The notes beneath the pieces are model-generated. The model was given only the letters and a program-made list of their open reading frames with translations, was not told where the DNA came from and did not search any database. From a virus, in the IMG/VR virus record IMGVR_UViG_3300031787_000268, positions 1 through 42,160 of that record: DNA of 42,160 bases. One strand, 5' to 3'. Of this stretch, positions 6,458 through 16,120 are shown piece by piece (positions within the stretch are counted from its first letter, which is position 1; each line of letters begins with the position of its first letter). Made by a program: the position numbers and the translations under genes.

Positions 6458-6469
6458 TGTGAGGGGAGG
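6458..6469 (+). repeat. Near copy (11/12) of dispersed 12-mer
   Basis: TGTGAGGGGAGG differs from the consensus only at its first base. It lies intergenic, 18 nt upstream of the gene at 6487. Confidence 0.65.
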
Positions 6470-6486
6470 TTCCTCAGGTACGATAT

Positions 6487-6915
6487 ATGCCCACCAACAT
6501 GACCCTCAGCGGTAGTGGTTATCCCCTGCTCAACGTCAGGGACCCCCTGCGGGGGCCACCCTACACCTTCAACAAGAAGGTCCAGGGGTACCTGTGCCTC
6601 CGGGGTGAGACCTCCTGGATCCAGGTGTCAGCCGTAGGCGTACCTCCCCTCACGAAGTCGCCTGAGGGGCTGGTGGTGCCCTTGGGACCCCTGAAGGTCG
6701 AGCACCGTACCGTCGCCACCCACAAGGGCGTACCCCGCACCCTCATCCGGCTGGGCGAACCCGCCACCAACCTCCTCACGGAGGTCCTCACCCCCAGGGT
6801 CATCTGGCCCCGCCTCCTGGACGACCGGGTCGATAGGTACCTGTGGGTCGTACTACTGAGCGGAGAAGTCTCCGAAGTCCCCGAACTGCCCGAAGCTGGA
6901 CCTATCCCGGCCTGA
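6487..6915 (+). CDS. Unknown 142-aa protein converging on the late operon
   Basis: ATG 6487 has AGG 8 nt upstream; ATG 6502 is an alternative start. The protein is rich in Pro, Val and Leu with several predicted beta strands and no recognised motif. Its last 63 nt overlap the 3' end of the 1381-aa virion protein gene on the opposite strand, so the rightward and leftward transcription units meet tail-to-tail without an intervening terminator. A copy of the dispersed 12-mer lies inside it at 6643. It could be a last early gene or a rarely translated frame. Confidence 0.6.
   Translation: MPTNMTLSGSGYPLLNVRDPLRGPPYTFNKKVQGYLCLRGETSWIQVSAVGVPPLTKSPEGLVVPLGPLKVEHRTVATHKGVPRTLIRLGEPATNLLTEVLTPRVIWPRLLDDRVDRYLWVVLLSGEVSEVPELPEAGPIPA
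6643..6654 (-). repeat. Copy of dispersed 12-mer (minus strand)
   Basis: Exact CCTCCCCTCACG on the plus strand, inside the coding region at 6487-6915. Confidence 0.85.
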
Positions 6916-9900
6916 CCCCGGGAGCCCCTGCTCCTTCGCCAGCCGGTCACGGGCCTCCTTGGACATGCTCTCATAGCCCGGCCGCAGGTCGTTCCGGTCG
7001 TTCGCGGTACCAGAGGCGAGGGCCTCCGCAGGTACGTTGAACCTGTTGGCGTTCTCCTGGGCCAGCGGGCTATACATGCTCCGCAACTCGGGGGGCAACC
7101 TATCCAGGATACGCTCGGGACGTGGCGTGACCCGCTGCTTGACGTAGCCGTCGAGTTGGGCCCGCGTCACCGTGAGGGGGATGCCCTTCTTGGTGGTGGG
7201 ATCCTTGAACCGCTTGCTGAACTCCTGACTGACGGCTTGGGCCTCACGGGTGTTCCCGTCCACGACGTGCTGGATGTACTTCTGCTTGTACTTGAGGATC
7301 TCCTCACGCTGCTTCACGAGGTAGTTGTCCAGTTCGCTGCCCGCGTTGAAGTTACCGAGGTCCACACCCACGGCACGCATAACCAACTGACCGGGGGTCC
7401 GGTAGTCGATGAGGGTTCCGTCCGCCTTGTACAGGGGGACACGCCCGTCAGGGAGGGCGGCCGAGTAGTCCGCGTAGGTCTTCTGGAGCAACCCATCACC
7501 GGGTAGTTCGGGTGCGACACCCAGCATCTTGCTGAGGTGGATACCCCCGGGGATAGTCCTTGCGATGCTGGTCTGCAACATCGCACGGTCACCCAACGCC
7601 ACACCTCGCACCAGCCCCACACCAATATCGATGGCGGGCGGCAACGGATAGGGGTTACCCTCGGACTTCTCGAACAGGGCGTTGTTACCCGTGGCAAGAC
7701 CCGTCGCGGCGTCGTAGTAGAGGCCCTTGCTGAGGTCAATCCCGAAGGCATTCCGACCCAACTCATAGGCAATCGCAGACACACCCACTCCACGCAAGGT
7801 CGTGCTCATCAACCCCTTGAGGTAGCTGCTCTCGTGCATGCGGGGCAGGTCCCACACGGCTGCCGTCAGCGACTTCATGGGGAACGCCAGGAACTGCCGG
7901 ATCACGGGGTCACCGAACAGGTTGCTGGAGTGAAAGAGTGTGGGACTGCCGAACTTGTCGGCTGCAAACTGGAACCTGTTGACGGCTTCGCTGGAGTCCG
8001 TGAGGAACTTACCCAGGAGTTGGGGACTGAAGGGGTTCAACCCGTCCTTGAGGTAGGACCGCTTGACCATGTGGGCAGTGACGTTGCGGTTCAACCACTC
8101 GGACTGCTGGAACCCCAGCATCATGAAGTCCTGCACCTTATCCAAGGTCGAACGCCGCCCAGCCTCGATACCTCCGCTACCAATAGCGTCCACCAGACCC
8201 ATGGCGGACTGGGGGTTGATGCGGATCACATCCACTCCACGGGTCACACCCTCTTTGAGGCCCCGGGCGATGTCCTTGGTGGCACCCGCCATCGAGAAGT
8301 GCTTCATGATCAGGGCCTCCTGGATGTCATTCTCCAGGGGGCGAAGACCATAGCGTCCGATGCGGTCCTTCCAGTAGGAGAACTGCTCGCCGAGGGCGTC
8401 CACGTACGCGGGGATCAGGTTGCCGTAGCCACCCGCGTTACCTGCGAGCACGAAGGGTTGGAGCAGGTTGACGGCTACGCTCGCGGGGTTGAGACCCAGG
8501 TGGCTGGTGTACAACCACCGGGCCACATCATGGGTGAGACCGCTGCCCCCGTACACGACGTTCCGGGGGTCGGCGAGCATGTCCACTTTGTTCATGAGGG
8601 AGCGGCCCCAGTCACCCGCACCCCGGATCTTCTTACCCAACTCGCTCTTGGAGATGCCCGCGAGGAGGCCCTTGGCCTCGTAGATCTGGCCCTTTGCGAT
8701 GGCGAGGTCCACGCCACCACGTCCCATGGTGACGTCCATCCAGGAGTTGCGGTACTTGGCGGCGGCCCAGTCGTTACCCACGTTCTGGAGCATCTTGTAG
8801 TTGGTGTCGTAGAGGTCCATCGGGCTCATGGACCTGCGGAACTGCTCACCCACGGCATCCTGCCGGTTGAAGGCCGCCATGAACTGCTCCTCGTTGAGGG
8901 GTTTCAGGCGGGTCTTCGGTCGGCCCAGACTCACGGGGTTCCGGGTAGTGTTATCCACGAGGGTCCGTTGGCCGGTACCCAGGGGATCCTCCAGCAGGGT
9001 CACGGCGGGCTGCTTGTCGGGGTGCTTGCGGAGGTAGTCCTCGTAGGCGGGGCTCTTGGGGACCTCCTGCCACTCCATCATGCCGGGGTTGTCGAAGGAG
9101 ATGCCCTGGGGTGAGCGGCCCTTGACCGCCTGCAACTCCCGCATCGACTTCTCCAGAGATTCGATCTCCAACCGCGTCACGGGACGGGTCACGTGGCTGG
9201 CGGTACGGGCATTGTTGGTGAGGCTCGACACCATCACCTCATGGAAGTTCATATTCAGCGTGAGGGGAGGCCTCTTCGACACATCACTCATGACCTCTTC
9301 CACCGCCTTGTTGGTGGACTCACGGAGTCCGTTGGCGGTGCCCTCGTCGATGAAGCCCTTCCGCTGCCACGAATCAATGACGTCGTGGTTGAATAGCACA
9401 CTGTCGCCCTGTTGGGGGGCATACCGGTCCATGCGGGTGGTCCGCAGGTAGGCGGCCTCCTCCAGTGAGTGGGCCCCCTTGAGGTCAGCACCCCCAACAC
9501 GCAGCGGTGTATCCTGGAACACGGGAACGTAGGTGTTGCCCCGGGCGTTGTTATCGAACAGCTTGACGATCTCCTGCCTGAGGTCGTCGGCTTTCATCTC
9601 GCCACGGGCGATCTTCCCGATCTGGTCCTCATCGAGCAGGCCGTACACAAAGTCCATGCCCTGGATGGCATCCTTGGAGAGGCCCTCCCGGCGCAGGACC
9701 TCAGGCGGGGTCATGATTCCCCGGACCAGCTTGTCAACCTTGGCCCGGTCCACGGGCATAACACCTTGGCCGCTACGGATCCACGTGTCCATATCGGCGT
9801 GGTCCATGAGGCCCAGGAGTGCGGCGTTCGTGCGGCGGGCTGACCGCTGCATCCCCTCCATGTAGCCCTCCACGAGGTCGAGGGGGGCGTACTTACTGAG

Positions 9901-10998
9901 GGAGGCGTCCACGGCCGCCATGTTGAAGCCCTTGCCCTCCCCCAGGATGGGCCGAATGCTCTGGAAGGTAGACCCGTCGTACTTGAGGTCGCCGTCCCGG
10001 AGGACTTTGGGCTTCTTGTAGAACCTCACGAACTCCCACGTGTCGCCCTCGGCACGGAAACTACCCGGATCATCAACCTTGGGGCGGTTCAGGAGGCTTT
10101 GCTTGAGCTTCTCAGCTTCGGCAGCGGGCATGGTGATGCCGTCCTTGCTGAGGAACTTCTTGAGGTAGACCTCCATGTTGTGATCGGTCTCAGCAACCTT
10201 GGCGTCCATCTCGTTATACCACCGGGAGATGTACGCTTGGTCAAGACTTCCCGAAGGAGTCTCGGGCTCGGGGGTGTTCTCCCCGAGGTACTTGGCACGC
10301 ACCTGTCCAGTGTCGTTACCGGCCTCGTCGAGGACCTTCTCAAACTTCACCTTGTTGTAGGTGCTGTAATATTCATTCTGGAGTTCGGCGACCCGCTTGC
10401 CCGCATTGAGGTTCTTGACCCGCATAGCCTCCATGATGTCAGTCATGATGACCTGAGCTTCACCTGTAAGGTCCGAGGGCCTCAAGCTATCAATGCGGAG
10501 GTGGGGGAACTTGGCCTGAAGATGTTCCAGGAGCTTACCCATCTCGGGGAGGTATTCGCTGGCGGCGGCTACCGAGAGCTTCTCTGATTCCCGGGCACTG
10601 ATACGACCCGCCATCGTACCCACGGGGGTAATCGCGGAGTCCATACCCGTGAGTCCAAGCACCTGGAACACGCTGGGGAACTTGGAGGTCCACGTCTTGA
10701 AGACCTTGGCGGAGAACATCTCACCAGCATGTTTGACGGCAGAACCTCCCACGGGCGAGGTGATGAATGCCAACCACGTGAAGGGGTTAAGGAGGACGCC
10801 CGCCACTGCTTTCATCAGGGGGTTATCCCCTGTGATGCTGGCGACCTTGTCCTTCAGGGTTGAGCGTTCGTCGGGGGTGAGTTCTTCCGGTGCGAGAGCC
10901 AGCTTCTTGAAGGTCTCGAAGTTGCCCTCCCCGTCGAGGATCATGCTCAGGGCGATGCTGGGCTTATCGTACACGGTGATAGGCTGAAACTGGCTCAT
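6853..10998 (-). CDS. Giant internal virion (ejection-type) protein, 1381 aa
   Basis: I start this gene at ATG 10998 (MSQFQPITVYDKPS); an upstream in-frame start exists at 11019, but it would place the start inside the intergenic hairpin. The protein is mostly helical with many charged segments, a hydrophobic patch near residues 65-90 (VAGVLLNPFTWLAFITSPVGG), a central Ala/Leu region (HLGLNPASVAVNLLQPFVLAGNAG) and another near 1100 (MSTTLRGVGVSAIAYELG). Its size and last position in the structural operon match the large DNA-ejection proteins of T7-like phages (gp16-type). No lytic transglycosylase motif was recognised. The C-terminus ends in Phe/Gly/Asp-rich repeats (GQFGDFGDF). Confidence 0.75.
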   Translation of the reverse strand: MSQFQPITVYDKPSIALSMILDGEGNFETFKKLALAPEELTPDERSTLKDKVASITGDNPLMKAVAGVLLNPFTWLAFITSPVGGSAVKHAGEMFSAKVFKTWTSKFPSVFQVLGLTGMDSAITPVGTMAGRISARESEKLSVAAASEYLPEMGKLLEHLQAKFPHLRIDSLRPSDLTGEAQVIMTDIMEAMRVKNLNAGKRVAELQNEYYSTYNKVKFEKVLDEAGNDTGQVRAKYLGENTPEPETPSGSLDQAYISRWYNEMDAKVAETDHNMEVYLKKFLSKDGITMPAAEAEKLKQSLLNRPKVDDPGSFRAEGDTWEFVRFYKKPKVLRDGDLKYDGSTFQSIRPILGEGKGFNMAAVDASLSKYAPLDLVEGYMEGMQRSARRTNAALLGLMDHADMDTWIRSGQGVMPVDRAKVDKLVRGIMTPPEVLRREGLSKDAIQGMDFVYGLLDEDQIGKIARGEMKADDLRQEIVKLFDNNARGNTYVPVFQDTPLRVGGADLKGAHSLEEAAYLRTTRMDRYAPQQGDSVLFNHDVIDSWQRKGFIDEGTANGLRESTNKAVEEVMSDVSKRPPLTLNMNFHEVMVSSLTNNARTASHVTRPVTRLEIESLEKSMRELQAVKGRSPQGISFDNPGMMEWQEVPKSPAYEDYLRKHPDKQPAVTLLEDPLGTGQRTLVDNTTRNPVSLGRPKTRLKPLNEEQFMAAFNRQDAVGEQFRRSMSPMDLYDTNYKMLQNVGNDWAAAKYRNSWMDVTMGRGGVDLAIAKGQIYEAKGLLAGISKSELGKKIRGAGDWGRSLMNKVDMLADPRNVVYGGSGLTHDVARWLYTSHLGLNPASVAVNLLQPFVLAGNAGGYGNLIPAYVDALGEQFSYWKDRIGRYGLRPLENDIQEALIMKHFSMAGATKDIARGLKEGVTRGVDVIRINPQSAMGLVDAIGSGGIEAGRRSTLDKVQDFMMLGFQQSEWLNRNVTAHMVKRSYLKDGLNPFSPQLLGKFLTDSSEAVNRFQFAADKFGSPTLFHSSNLFGDPVIRQFLAFPMKSLTAAVWDLPRMHESSYLKGLMSTTLRGVGVSAIAYELGRNAFGIDLSKGLYYDAATGLATGNNALFEKSEGNPYPLPPAIDIGVGLVRGVALGDRAMLQTSIARTIPGGIHLSKMLGVAPELPGDGLLQKTYADYSAALPDGRVPLYKADGTLIDYRTPGQLVMRAVGVDLGNFNAGSELDNYLVKQREEILKYKQKYIQHVVDGNTREAQAVSQEFSKRFKDPTTKKGIPLTVTRAQLDGYVKQRVTPRPERILDRLPPELRSMYSPLAQENANRFNVPAEALASGTANDRNDLRPGYESMSKEARDRLAKEQGLPGSGRDRSSFGQFGDFGDFSAQ
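9259..9270 (+). repeat. Copy of dispersed 12-mer
   Basis: Exact CGTGAGGGGAGG inside the 1381-aa gene. Confidence 0.85.
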
Positions 10999-11011
10999 AG
11001 TTAAATGATAA

Positions 11012-11038
11012 GCCCCCACCTTGTCTAAAGGAGGGGGC
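11012..11038 (-). terminator. Hairpin between the 279-aa and 1381-aa structural genes
   Basis: GCCCCC (11012-11017) pairs with GGGGGC (11033-11038) and CCTT (11019-11022) pairs with AAGG (11028-11031), separated by one A-A mismatch, with loop GTCTA. On the minus strand it is followed by TTATCATTT, a modest T-rich tail. It probably attenuates late transcription before the giant protein gene. Confidence 0.7.
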
Positions 11039-11062
11039 CTACCACAGCGAGAAAGTCACAGG

Positions 11063-11902
11063 TTAAGAACGACGTTGACGGACACGAACACTCACAAGGA
11101 CCGGGGTGCCGTTGAGGTTGGCGTTGCCCAGGTTAGTACCACCAGAGAACGCATTGGTACCCCAGTTACCCGAAGACAAGGTTGCAGCAGCCGTGATCGT
11201 GATGCGGCCCCAAAGGACATCGCCGGGGTTCATCACGTTGTCTGAGATGTTGAACACGCGACCACCAACGGTGGCACGTGACCCATCGGACGCGAGGAGC
11301 GGTTGATCCGCAGGACCCGCAATACCAGCGGTACCCGGATCAATCGGCACACCCAGAACAGCGGGCGGCAGGACACCACCACCAGCGACGGCAATGGTGG
11401 ACCCATAGAGAGCGGTGGTGCGGGGCTTGTAGTACGTCGAGGGCACACCAGGGTTGACGTCAAACCCGAACGGACCCGTGGCACCCACGAGTTGCAGAGG
11501 CTGGCTCACAGGAACCAGAAGACCCGGGGTACCAATGGTTGTGAGGGTGGCGTTCGCGGAACTGCGATTGACAAAGACACCCAACCGGCTGACGTTCAGG
11601 GTGGCAGCCGTAGCCGCAGCAAACATCTCAGGGCACTGCTTACCAAGCTGGAAGCTCATACCCGTGATGGCCTGGTTGGCGGTAGCATCACAATACACAG
11701 CAGGGATACGCACCAGACACTCATCAACGATGTACCGCAGACCCGGGAGGATCGGCAGCGGCACGTTGATCGTGAGGGGGGTGGTTGCAGCCGCCTGAGC
11801 CGTAGACCTGTTAATCAGGTCCAGCCAGGGGAACTCAAAGTTGAAGCGGTCACTGACAAAGTCAGGGACTTCACGGTTCAGAATCGGACGGTCAAAGGCC
11901 AT
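11063..11902 (-). CDS. Beta-rich structural protein (possible decoration or minor virion protein), 279 aa
   Basis: The start chosen is ATG 11902 (MAFDRPILNREVPDF), with AAGGAG 8 nt upstream; a longer in-frame start at 11947 lacks such a site. The protein is rich in Ala, Gly, Thr, Val and Pro with alternating strands (TTPLTINVPLPILPGLRYIV near residues 39-58) and few charges until the basic end VRVRQRRS. This is typical of virion beta-sandwich proteins. Flanking genes are large helical internal proteins and a hairpin follows its 3' end, suggesting separate dosage. Decoration, spike or fibre roles are all possible; the family is not recognised. Confidence 0.7.
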   Translation of the reverse strand: MAFDRPILNREVPDFVSDRFNFEFPWLDLINRSTAQAAATTPLTINVPLPILPGLRYIVDECLVRIPAVYCDATANQAITGMSFQLGKQCPEMFAAATAATLNVSRLGVFVNRSSANATLTTIGTPGLLVPVSQPLQLVGATGPFGFDVNPGVPSTYYKPRTTALYGSTIAVAGGGVLPPAVLGVPIDPGTAGIAGPADQPLLASDGSRATVGGRVFNISDNVMNPGDVLWGRITITAAATLSSGNWGTNAFSGGTNLGNANLNGTPVLVSVRVRQRRS

Positions 11903-11967
11903 GGCGGACTCCTTCGTTGGGTGCGGGTTCCAGGGGTAAGCCCTCAAGCATAGGCGGGCTCAGGGGC

Positions 11968-14772
11968 TCAGGGGCGTACGGGGATCAGGGAGGCACGCTT
12001 GCGGGTCTTGCGGATGATGTTGAATTTCTCGACTTCCTCCGGGGAAGCATTGGAACGGGGACCACCCGTGGTGACGAGCTTCTTCTCGTCGAATTCATTG
12101 AGGCGGGGTTTACCCTTAGGACGACGCTTAGCAGCGAAGGCCTCGGCCCACCGCATCAGAGCCTGCGTGACCGCCACACCCTTGGCCATTTCGGGCTTAT
12201 CCGGGGACAGTGGCCGTGCCTTGCTGGACACCACCGGAACCTCGGGGGCAGCCTGCTTCTTGCGTTCAACGGGTTGACCTTCCCGAGTAATTGCGGTTTT
12301 CACAGGGGGCTTGTCCCGCAGGGTCCGGGCCCTCTGGAACGGGTTAAACACACGCACGATCCGGTCCTTGGGTTCGGGGGTTTCCAGCTTACGGGTGACC
12401 GGAGTAACCTGACCAACTCCCGGACCCTTATCCACCTCATAGGGCTTACCCTCAGGAGGTGGGGGCCCCTTGATGACCATCCGTCGAAGGAAAGACTTCT
12501 TGCGGTAGGGCTCCATGGACTCAGACCGTTTGAGCTTGGACTGGAAGCTCTCCGGGTCCTTGAGGGCTTTGTTAATGTCGCTCTTGGCCTTAAGCCCGGG
12601 GAGGTTCTTGTAGAAGTAGCGGTTACGGGCCTCAGGGGTCACCTGGGACTTGAGCTTCTGGTCGATGTAGGTGGCTTGCTCGGTCTTGGCCTTCTTGTTG
12701 CTCTGGGCCGCGATCTTATTGATAACCACGCTCTGGTGGCTGGCGGGCCACGTGTCGAAGTCGGGGTGCATCTTCCGGGCCACACTCAAGAACCCCTGCA
12801 CAGTGCGGGGCTTGGTCTGAAGGGGTCGGTCGGGAAACTCCTTGGCGGTGTCCTTGGCCTGGAGGTCGAAAAGGGCCGCGTCACTGGGCTTATTGATCTT
12901 GCGTTTACGGGCACGCTCACCACCGTAACCGCCTTGCTCGCGGTCGTAGCGGGTGATCCAGTTGTAGAGGTCGTTGGTGGGTTGTTCTCCACGACCCTGC
13001 TGGATGTAACGCACCCGTTGGGTGAGGTCCGCTTCGAGGGCCTTACGCTTCTCAGGGTCTTGGGTGTTGGCCATCGCCCGGAGGTCCTCTACCAGCTTGC
13101 GGGGGTGCAGGGGCTGGTTGGGGTACATCGCGGAAACGGCAAACTCCTCGTCCTTGATGGACTTGTCAAATCGGCGTTGCTCGTAAGTTTCTTTGCCGTG
13201 GTTCTTGAGGAAGGACTTACCCGTTTTGAACCGCTCACCCTTGATGACGGATTGGAGCAACTCCCTGCGGGTGGGCTGCTTGCGGTCCTCCATCTCGACC
13301 ATGTCCTCGGGCTTCTGGTACTGGACCCGGTCATCGGGGGCCTCGGTGTTGTCCCGGGACCTCTGGATCTCACGCTCCATGAGGTCCTGCTTGAACTCCC
13401 TATCCAGGAACACCCCATGCGACCGTGAGGGGAGGCCCGTGTGATACCGAGATGGATCCGCAGCGAACTGATCCTGGAGTTCGGTGACAACCTTCCGGGC
13501 GTGCTCAGTAGCGGCCGAGTCCCTGAGCCCATCAAGCTGGTTGAGGACGTTATCCCGCACGTGAACCCCGTTACCACGGGCCACCATGGCGGCGTTCATG
13601 AGGTCGTTGGCGGCGTACGCAGAGAGCATGGCACGTCCGGGGTGCGTCTTCATCTGACGACCCTGAAGCGTGAGAATGGGGAATCCGGCCTTGTTCTTGG
13701 AGAACATTGCCAGCTTGCTCCAGTCACCACCATCTTTGAAGTGGTCGAAGATACGACGCTTCAGGGGGTCCGTCAGACTGGACTCCATGCCCTTACGGTT
13801 CAGAGTGTTGTGGAGTTGAACATACTTCAACTCAGGACCAAGGGCACCACCTCCGAGCAACTTCATCATGAGGGCGAGTTCTGCCCCATCAACGGTCTGA
13901 CTACCGAGGTTGTTGTCGGCCTTGATCTGGGGGTCAATGCGGTCGATGGGGAGGATGCCGAAGAGCTTCTGCATCATCTTGGCAAGGACCGGTGACTTCC
14001 GGGGGTCAACACCTTCAGCCAACCCGTAGTAGTTGCTCTCGGCCCCCGGCAGCGGACGATACACCTGAGCCCGTGGAGGACGTGCCCTCAACCTGTTGTG
14101 GTCGGGGTCCACCAGAGTGTCTCGAATGCCCCTCTGAGACTGTACCTGGTTTCGTTGCCAGCGGAGGGAATCATCGAAGCTGTTGGCTTTGCCCTGAATT
14201 TCCTCGTGGTAGCCCTTGAGGTCACGGGCGAAGTGGCTCTCGGCGGCATCAGCGGCAGCACCCAAGATTTTGAACTCCAGGTCTTCACGCATACCTGGGA
14301 TTTCAATGTTGTCAAGGAGTTGGAGGGCCTCTGCGTTGGACATACCGGGGGTTACCCCGGCTTTGCGGAGTATCAACTCTTCGGCACCGGCCCCCAAATC
14401 GGGGATCCCCATGTCCTTCCCATAGAAGTGGTTGCGGTCAGGGGCACGCCCCGGGTGTGGAACCCCCTGAAACCGCTCATGGTTCTGGAGTTTGAGGTTA
14501 TAGTCCCGGAGGGCTTCCTCGAACTCAATCTGGTCCGCTAGCTCACTCCCTGTAAACGCATAGGGGTCCGTCTCCCGGAGGTTGGTGGGTGCAGGACCTC
14601 GGGGACGCACAGGACCCTCAAACACAGGGGTGGGAAGGTTCATCTCACCCCGGGTCATAGGGCCTTGGTGGCGGGCAGCCACAACCGCCGGATGCTGATT
14701 GAGAGCCCCACCCTTGGACTTAATCAGGGCGGCCACGATCTTGTCCAACTTGGGTGTACGTGACCTTGCCAT
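11968..14772 (-). CDS. Large basic helical virion protein, 934 aa (internal protein candidate)
   Basis: ATG 14772 has GGAG 8 nt upstream. The protein is hydrophilic, Lys/Arg-rich and largely helical with many PxxP-type disordered segments, especially residues 780-934. No transmembrane helix is evident. Segments such as KMMQKLFGILPIDRIDPQIKADNNLGSQ (about 263-290) look folded. Its place between small membrane-associated proteins and the 1381-aa protein fits an ejected internal protein. No enzyme motif was found. The dispersed 12-mer occurs inside it at 13424. Confidence 0.72.
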   Translation of the reverse strand: MARSRTPKLDKIVAALIKSKGGALNQHPAVVAARHQGPMTRGEMNLPTPVFEGPVRPRGPAPTNLRETDPYAFTGSELADQIEFEEALRDYNLKLQNHERFQGVPHPGRAPDRNHFYGKDMGIPDLGAGAEELILRKAGVTPGMSNAEALQLLDNIEIPGMREDLEFKILGAAADAAESHFARDLKGYHEEIQGKANSFDDSLRWQRNQVQSQRGIRDTLVDPDHNRLRARPPRAQVYRPLPGAESNYYGLAEGVDPRKSPVLAKMMQKLFGILPIDRIDPQIKADNNLGSQTVDGAELALMMKLLGGGALGPELKYVQLHNTLNRKGMESSLTDPLKRRIFDHFKDGGDWSKLAMFSKNKAGFPILTLQGRQMKTHPGRAMLSAYAANDLMNAAMVARGNGVHVRDNVLNQLDGLRDSAATEHARKVVTELQDQFAADPSRYHTGLPSRSHGVFLDREFKQDLMEREIQRSRDNTEAPDDRVQYQKPEDMVEMEDRKQPTRRELLQSVIKGERFKTGKSFLKNHGKETYEQRRFDKSIKDEEFAVSAMYPNQPLHPRKLVEDLRAMANTQDPEKRKALEADLTQRVRYIQQGRGEQPTNDLYNWITRYDREQGGYGGERARKRKINKPSDAALFDLQAKDTAKEFPDRPLQTKPRTVQGFLSVARKMHPDFDTWPASHQSVVINKIAAQSNKKAKTEQATYIDQKLKSQVTPEARNRYFYKNLPGLKAKSDINKALKDPESFQSKLKRSESMEPYRKKSFLRRMVIKGPPPPEGKPYEVDKGPGVGQVTPVTRKLETPEPKDRIVRVFNPFQRARTLRDKPPVKTAITREGQPVERKKQAAPEVPVVSSKARPLSPDKPEMAKGVAVTQALMRWAEAFAAKRRPKGKPRLNEFDEKKLVTTGGPRSNASPEEVEKFNIIRKTRKRASLIPVRP
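13424..13435 (+). repeat. Copy of dispersed 12-mer
   Basis: Exact CGTGAGGGGAGG inside the 934-aa gene. Confidence 0.85.
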
Positions 14773-14774
14773 GG

Positions 14775-15635
14775 TTAGGCTCCGCGTGGGATGCTTGCAG
14801 CCAGTCGTTCCAGGGCGTCCGGGAGTTGGGTGCCCCCGATGATACGTCCACCACGGGGCACACTCCTGCCGTACACAACCTTCTGGTAGAGTTCGGGTTG
14901 CATCTGCATCATCAGTTGGGCGTTCTGGGCGGCTGCCTGCTGCAACCGCTGCATGTCCATCTGACGCTTGCGTTCGTTGAGGGCAGCTTGGATCTGGGCG
15001 TCCACGGCGGCGTTCTGCTGACGCCGACCGGGAGACTGGTAGCCAGTGAAGTCCCCCGCTACTTGGGCGTAGAGTTCCTTGGCGAGATCAGCCCCCAAGT
15101 CACCCACCAGACCAACGGTACTGATAGCACCGAGGGCTCCGAGGGCTACGTTCCCGGGGTTGTTCTTGGCGTAGGAGCCCGCCTTCCGGAGGAGGTTCCA
15201 CGACTTCACCGAGGGCTTCCCGGGTCCTTCCACCTTGTTAGAGGACACCTGGAGTGGGGTGTTCGGATCCCACGACCCGATGGGTGCAGCCGTGGGAGCG
15301 GGAGGCCCCATCTGGTCAGAGGGACCGAAGCCCTTAGCCATCATGTAGCGGTCGGGACCACTCGTCGGCATAGCTCCCTTCTGCAACACGTGAGGGGAGG
15401 CATCACTGGCGGCCTTCAACTGAGCAAAGTAGTCGGCCTTCGCAAGGTCCTGCTCCTCAATCATCTGACGCAGGGCATCCAGGGACTGCTTGTCGGCTTG
15501 CTTCTTGTTGGAGTCAGCCGCCATCTGCTTGTACACGCTCTCCTCGGGAGCCGGTGCCTCAAATAGACTACCCGTGGGCTCCTTGGGTTTGGCCTTGCGG
15601 GTACGGGGCTTGGAGGTTGAAGGCTTCTTTGCCAT
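14775..15635 (-). CDS. Virion-associated protein with basic N-terminus and central hydrophobic helix, 286 aa
   Basis: The start is placed at ATG 15635 (MAKKPSTSKPRTRKAKPKEP), 2 nt after the upstream stop; a longer in-frame start at 15650 would overlap that gene. Residues 1-20 are Lys/Arg/Pro-rich. A glycine-rich hydrophobic segment at about 160-180 (NVALGALGAISTVGLVGDLG) may insert into membrane, and residues 200-250 are a Gln/Met-rich coiled coil. This pattern, repeated in the two genes upstream, suits proteins ejected into the host envelope during DNA entry. The function is inferred. Confidence 0.7.
   Translation of the reverse strand: MAKKPSTSKPRTRKAKPKEPTGSLFEAPAPEESVYKQMAADSNKKQADKQSLDALRQMIEEQDLAKADYFAQLKAASDASPHVLQKGAMPTSGPDRYMMAKGFGPSDQMGPPAPTAAPIGSWDPNTPLQVSSNKVEGPGKPSVKSWNLLRKAGSYAKNNPGNVALGALGAISTVGLVGDLGADLAKELYAQVAGDFTGYQSPGRRQQNAAVDAQIQAALNERKRQMDMQRLQQAAAQNAQLMMQMQPELYQKVVYGRSVPRGGRIIGGTQLPDALERLAASIPRGA
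15389..15400 (+). repeat. Copy of dispersed 12-mer
   Basis: Exact CGTGAGGGGAGG (extended to ACGTG) inside the 286-aa gene. Confidence 0.85.
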
Positions 15636-15637
15636 GG

Positions 15638-16120
15638 TTAGTCCGGCCACACACCTGCTTGACGCAGGAATGACTCAAGGGGGTTAGTGGTAGGAGCCTG
15701 AGGCTGCATCGACTGGAGGGCGTGCTGCTCAATAGCAGTGAGGTTCAACTGGCTCATGAGGTCGGAGAGTTCACTCTGGTAAGGGTTACCCGCACGCTGC
15801 CGCAGGATGTCCGTCATGGTGGAGTTGCTCCGCTCCATGATGTCGGCCTCACCCGCGTACGACTCCGGAGCACTCGCAAGTGCAATTCGTGCGGCCTGAT
15901 CCGCAGCGGACTGCTTCTCACCCCCGACGTCGGCACCAAACATGTTGGCGATGGGCTTGTACGAGAGGGCAGCACCAGCGGTGGCACCAATCCCAAGGGC
16001 GATTTTGCCTTTTCGAGATCCAAGAAAACTCTTACCCTTGGCGATCATGCCGGGCTGGGCGGGTGTAACCCCTGGAACGGGTTGGTACAAGGGATCGTTG
16101 AAGGGGTTGTGTGTGCTCAT
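15638..16120 (-). CDS. Small virion-associated protein with a glycine-rich hydrophobic segment, 160 aa
   Basis: ATG 16120 overlaps the previous stop (ATGA), with GGAGG about 9 nt upstream. Residues 37-60 (KGKIALGIGATAGAALSYKP) form a short Gly/Ala hydrophobic stretch with a basic flank, like a membrane-interacting helix. The rest is Gln/Ser/Ala-rich and helical, ending in SFLRQAGVWPD. It sits in a run of similar small proteins in the internal-protein part of the late operon. No family was recognised. Confidence 0.7.
   Translation of the reverse strand: MSTHNPFNDPLYQPVPGVTPAQPGMIAKGKSFLGSRKGKIALGIGATAGAALSYKPIANMFGADVGGEKQSAADQAARIALASAPESYAGEADIMERSNSTMTDILRQRAGNPYQSELSDLMSQLNLTAIEQHALQSMQPQAPTTNPLESFLRQAGVWPD

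Noticed and set aside
7537-9114. Long plus-strand open frame (about 525 codons) opposite the 1381-aa gene
   Set aside because: It lies wholly antisense to a coding frame with good codon pattern, ribosome-site context and virion-like protein; such antisense openness is common at high GC. Its translation is His/Val/Gly-rich without protein-like order.
11917-13428. Long plus-strand open frame antisense to the 934-aa gene
   Set aside because: Same reasoning; Leu/Gly/Val-rich shadow product, no ribosome site, no operon context.
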